Shown here in pieces: positions 62,701 to 64,000 of a stretch of 64,000 nucleotides of DNA; the first letter of the stretch is position 1, and each line of letters starts with the position of its first letter. The stretch is from Mycolicibacterium psychrotolerans. Lineage in GTDB: Bacteria > Actinomycetota > Actinomycetes > Mycobacteriales > Mycobacteriaceae. Made by a program: the position numbers and the translations under genes. The notes below the pieces were generated by a model. It was not told where the DNA came from. It saw nothing but the letters and a program-made list of their open reading frames with translations, and did no database searches. Where the stretch lies: contig NZ_AP022574.1 of the NCBI RefSeq assembly GCF_010729305.1, positions 2,728,001-2,792,000 of the forward strand, read 5' to 3'.

Positions 62701-64000
62701 ATGGACGTCCGGATGAGCGGCCACGGACTGGAAACACGCGTCCAGCAACGCCGGGTGCACGCCGTATGCATCTTGTTGCGAGCGGATTTCGCGCGGTAGC
62801 GCGACTTCCACCAGCACCGTGTCGGTTGCCTGCTCGCCGGTGTAGGCCGCCTCGAGACCGGTGAAGGCCGGTCCGTACTGAACACCACGCTGGTCAAGGC
62901 GGATGCGCACCTCCATGCCGTCCATGCGACTCGGATGTTCGGCGAGCAGCGCGGATATATCGTGGGCGGGGGGCTGCTCGTCTTCCGCGGCACCGAGGAC
63001 GGCGGTGGCGTGGCGCGCTAGTTCGCCCCCTTGGTTGGTCTCCACGGTGAAGTCGACGACACCCGGTGACGACAACGCCGCCGACGCGCGGACGGCGGTC
63101 TGGTCATCGAGCAGCAGCGCCTGCTCGAATCGGATATCACAGACCTCGGAAGCGTCGCCCAAAACGGCAATTGCCGCCGCAAGCGCCATTTCGCAGTAAG
63201 CCGCCCCCGGAAGCACAGCCACATTGCGCACCCGGTGATCGCCCAACCATAGCTGGGCGCCGGTGCCGACCTCGGCCTGCCAGACATGGCGCTCCGGTTC
63301 TTCGTGTAAGCGCACATGCTCGCCGAGCAGCGGATGTACTGAAACGGTGCGACCGCCGTGTGTTGGGGATTGCTGATCACCGCGGCTCCACAACAGCTGA
63401 CGGTGAGTCCACGTCGGCAGCGGCGCATCCACCAGTCGTCCGTTCGGGTAGAGCACGGAGAAGTCGACCGCGGCCCCCGCATTGTGCAGATCCCCGACAA
63501 AGCCGAGCAGTCCGTATGGCAGAGCCTGTTCGCGGCGCATGGGCGAAAGTGCGGCCAGCGGCATGTCGAGACTGCGGGCGGTCTGTTCGACCGCGTGCGT
63601 CAGCAACGGGTGCGGCGAGAGCTCCGCGACGACCCGGTAGCCCTCCTCCAACGCGGCCTGCATTGCCGGGGCGAACCGCACCATCTGGCGTAGATTCTGC
63701 ACCCAATACGCGGCATCACACCTCGGCTGCTCTCGCGGGTCGTACTGCGTCGCCGAGAAGAACGGAACCTCCGGTGTCGTCGGACGCAACTCTGCGAGAA
63801 CGTCGCTGAGTTCGTCGAGAATCGGATCGACCTGGGGCGAGTGTGAGGCGACGTCGACCGCGATCTCGCGGGCCATCACGTCACGCTGCTCCCATGCCGC
63901 GACCAGGTCGCGGACCGTTTGGGTGGCGCCGCCGATCACCGTGGACTGCGGCGAGGCCACCACAGCCACCACCGCGTCGTCGACACCGCGACTCATAAGC
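59725..64000 (-). CDS. reducing type I polyketide synthase, 3' part (AT-DH-ER-KR-ACP)
   Basis: C-terminal ~1424 residues of a modular/iterative PKS; KS and the first half of AT lie beyond the window. AT has VASHSPQ, the VASH form associated with methylmalonyl-CoA in Mas/Pks2-type enzymes (fwd ~63850). DH has [11 protein letters not shown], with Asn at the usual Gly of HxxxGxxxxP, and LLDACFQSV with the second catalytic Asp. ER carries [11 protein letters not shown] for NADPH (fwd ~61350). KR carries [10 protein letters not shown] and the Ser-Tyr region [23 protein letters not shown] has GLDSLG with the phosphopantetheine Ser (fwd ~59890). All reduction domains are present, so it would make a saturated, probably methyl-branched acyl chain. 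Its stop overlaps the NRPS ATG by 11 nt, and the acyl chain is most likely passed to C1. Confidence 0.93.
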   Translation of the reverse strand, partial: LMSRGVDDAVVAVVASPQSTVIGGATQTVRDLVAAWEQRDVMAREIAVDVASHSPQVDPILDELSDVLAELRPTTPEVPFFSATQYDPREQPRCDAAYWVQNLRQMVRFAPAMQAALEEGYRVVAELSPHPLLTHAVEQTARSLDMPLAALSPMRREQALPYGLLGFVGDLHNAGAAVDFSVLYPNGRLVDAPLPTWTHRQLLWSRGDQQSPTHGGRTVSVHPLLGEHVRLHEEPERHVWQAEVGTGAQLWLGDHRVRNVAVLPGAAYCEMALAAAIAVLGDASEVCDIRFEQALLLDDQTAVRASAALSSPGVVDFTVETNQGGELARHATAVLGAAEDEQPPAHDISALLAEHPSRMDGMEVRIRLDQRGVQYGPAFTGLEAAYTGEQATDTVLVEVALPREIRSQQDAYGVHPALLDACFQSVAAHPDVHALGEDVLAFPLGIRRLRAYGDVRGARYCYTRVAKADRSGVESDLDVLDEHGVVLLTVRGLRLGTGASEEGNNDRVLAKRLLTIEWQQRELPEVERADAGTWLLISTTANDLVADSLTDALKSNGAQCVAMYWPPTADHTSNSQQFRSHLRAGGFVGVVILTGVTTGDADDRSPLLGLENVQHLVRITRELPEIPGELPRLYVATTNAQTIVAGDVANLEQAGLRGLMRVIGTEHPQLRATQIDVDEATDAGQLAQQLLGGSEEDETAWRNGAWYVARLSPTPLRPEDRKIAIVSQECDGMRLQIRTPGDLETMELVACERVPPERGQIEVAVGASSINFADVLVAFGRYPAFEGRLPQLGTDFAGVVTAVGPDVTEHKVGDRVGGVCADGCWGTFITCDARRTVTLPAGLTDEQTAAVTTAHATAWYGLQELARIATGDKVLIHSATGGVGQAAVAIGRAAGAEIFATAGSEQRRQLLRDKGIRHVYDSRSLEFADAIRRDTDGYGVDVVLNSVTGAAQRAGLELLALGGRFIEIGKRDIYGDTRLGLFPFRRNLSFYAVDLGLLSYGDPNRFRDLVNTVYRLTADGVLSLPEITRFPLAEAANAIRMMSAAQHTGKLVLDIPRTGRSRVPVPPAQVPVFHRDGAYLITGGLGGLGLFLAERMATAGCGRIVLSSRSQPSVKALEAIERMRAAGADVVVECGDIAQDLTAQRLVATATATGFPVRGVLHAAAVVEDATLTTINDELVERDWAPKVFGAWNLHTATADQPLDWFCSFSSAAALVGSPGQGAYAAANSWLDAFTHWRRVQGLPATAIAWGAWAQVGRAAAVAESAGVAIAPEEGAYAFEALLRHDRVYTGYAPITGTPWLTRFAEHSPFAAAFRSSGENVSATSELRAELDELPPDERPARLRRLISDQTNLILRRSVDPDRPLSGYGLDSLGALELRTRIEAETGIRIASTDIATVTIRDLAVLLCEKLAPAEATESRSDGA

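Noticed and set aside
27929..64000. The locus as a standard glycopeptidolipid (mps1/mps2) cluster
   Set aside because: Eight modules, an N-methyltransferase and a different split of domains do not fit the four-residue glycopeptidolipid core, and no glycosyltransferases are in the window.
1..64000. CRISPR arrays, rRNA genes, insertion sequences with terminal repeats
   Set aside because: No regularly spaced direct repeats, rRNA-like sequence or transposase motif was seen; repeats found are within NRPS modules.

Overview
The window looks like a chromosomal segment of a Mycobacterium/Mycolicibacterium-type actinobacterium. It is GC-rich, and positions 2457-20425 carry the block that in M. tuberculosis runs from the orn neighbourhood (Rv2511, Rv2510c, Rv2509, Rv2508c, Rv2507, Rv2506) into accD1-accA1-fadE19-Rv2499c-Rv2498c-bkdABC, in the same gene order with a few insertions and losses. 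This assignment rests on protein motifs and remembered gene order; no database search was run.

Layout. Positions 1-2450 are an accessory strip ending at a tRNA-His gene: a PD-(D/E)XK nuclease-like protein (cut by the window edge), a small PUA/EVE-like protein and a C-terminal gene remnant. Positions 2457-10343 hold tRNA-His, orn, a HerA/FtsK-like ATPase, an SDR, an MFS permease, an MmpS-like membrane protein, an S9 peptidase and two very small membrane proteins. Positions 10348-20425 are a branched-chain amino-acid (leucine) catabolic locus: a divergent TetR repressor (BkaR-like) with two matching palindromic operators, then accD1-accA1-fadE19-maoC-citE-bkdA-bkdB-bkdC, nearly all overlapping or abutting. 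Positions 20464-24769 hold an enoyl-CoA hydratase, an acyl-ACP thioesterase-like protein, a methyltransferase and two frameshifted genes (a 13E12-type HNH/DUF222 gene and a second methyltransferase).

Positions 24852-64000 are the most interesting part: a large lipopeptide assembly line. A fatty acyl-AMP ligase (FAAL) lies on the plus strand. On the minus strand, reading 64000 to 26952, come a reducing type I PKS (AT-DH-ER-KR-ACP visible, 5' end outside the window), a four-module NRPS of 5528 aa, a second four-module NRPS of 5076 aa, and a methyltransferase. The PKS, NRPS and NRPS genes overlap by 11 nt at each junction.

Reading the domains by eye gives C-A-T / C-A-T-E / C-A-T / C-A-T-E / C | A-T / C-A-T-E / C-A-T / C-A(NMT)-T-R. 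This predicts an N-acylated octapeptide with D residues at positions 2, 4 and 6 (strict alternation with unepimerised residues), a Thr-like N-methylated last residue, and reductive release as an aldehyde or alcohol. The NRPS genes carry signs of recent internal recombination: a 793-bp stretch with no difference seen between two copies 15313 bp apart, and an A domain whose specificity core and C-terminal half come from different parents. The system resembles mycobacterial glycopeptidolipid synthetases in logic but has eight modules rather than four and a different residue pattern. I do not recognise it as a described pathway.
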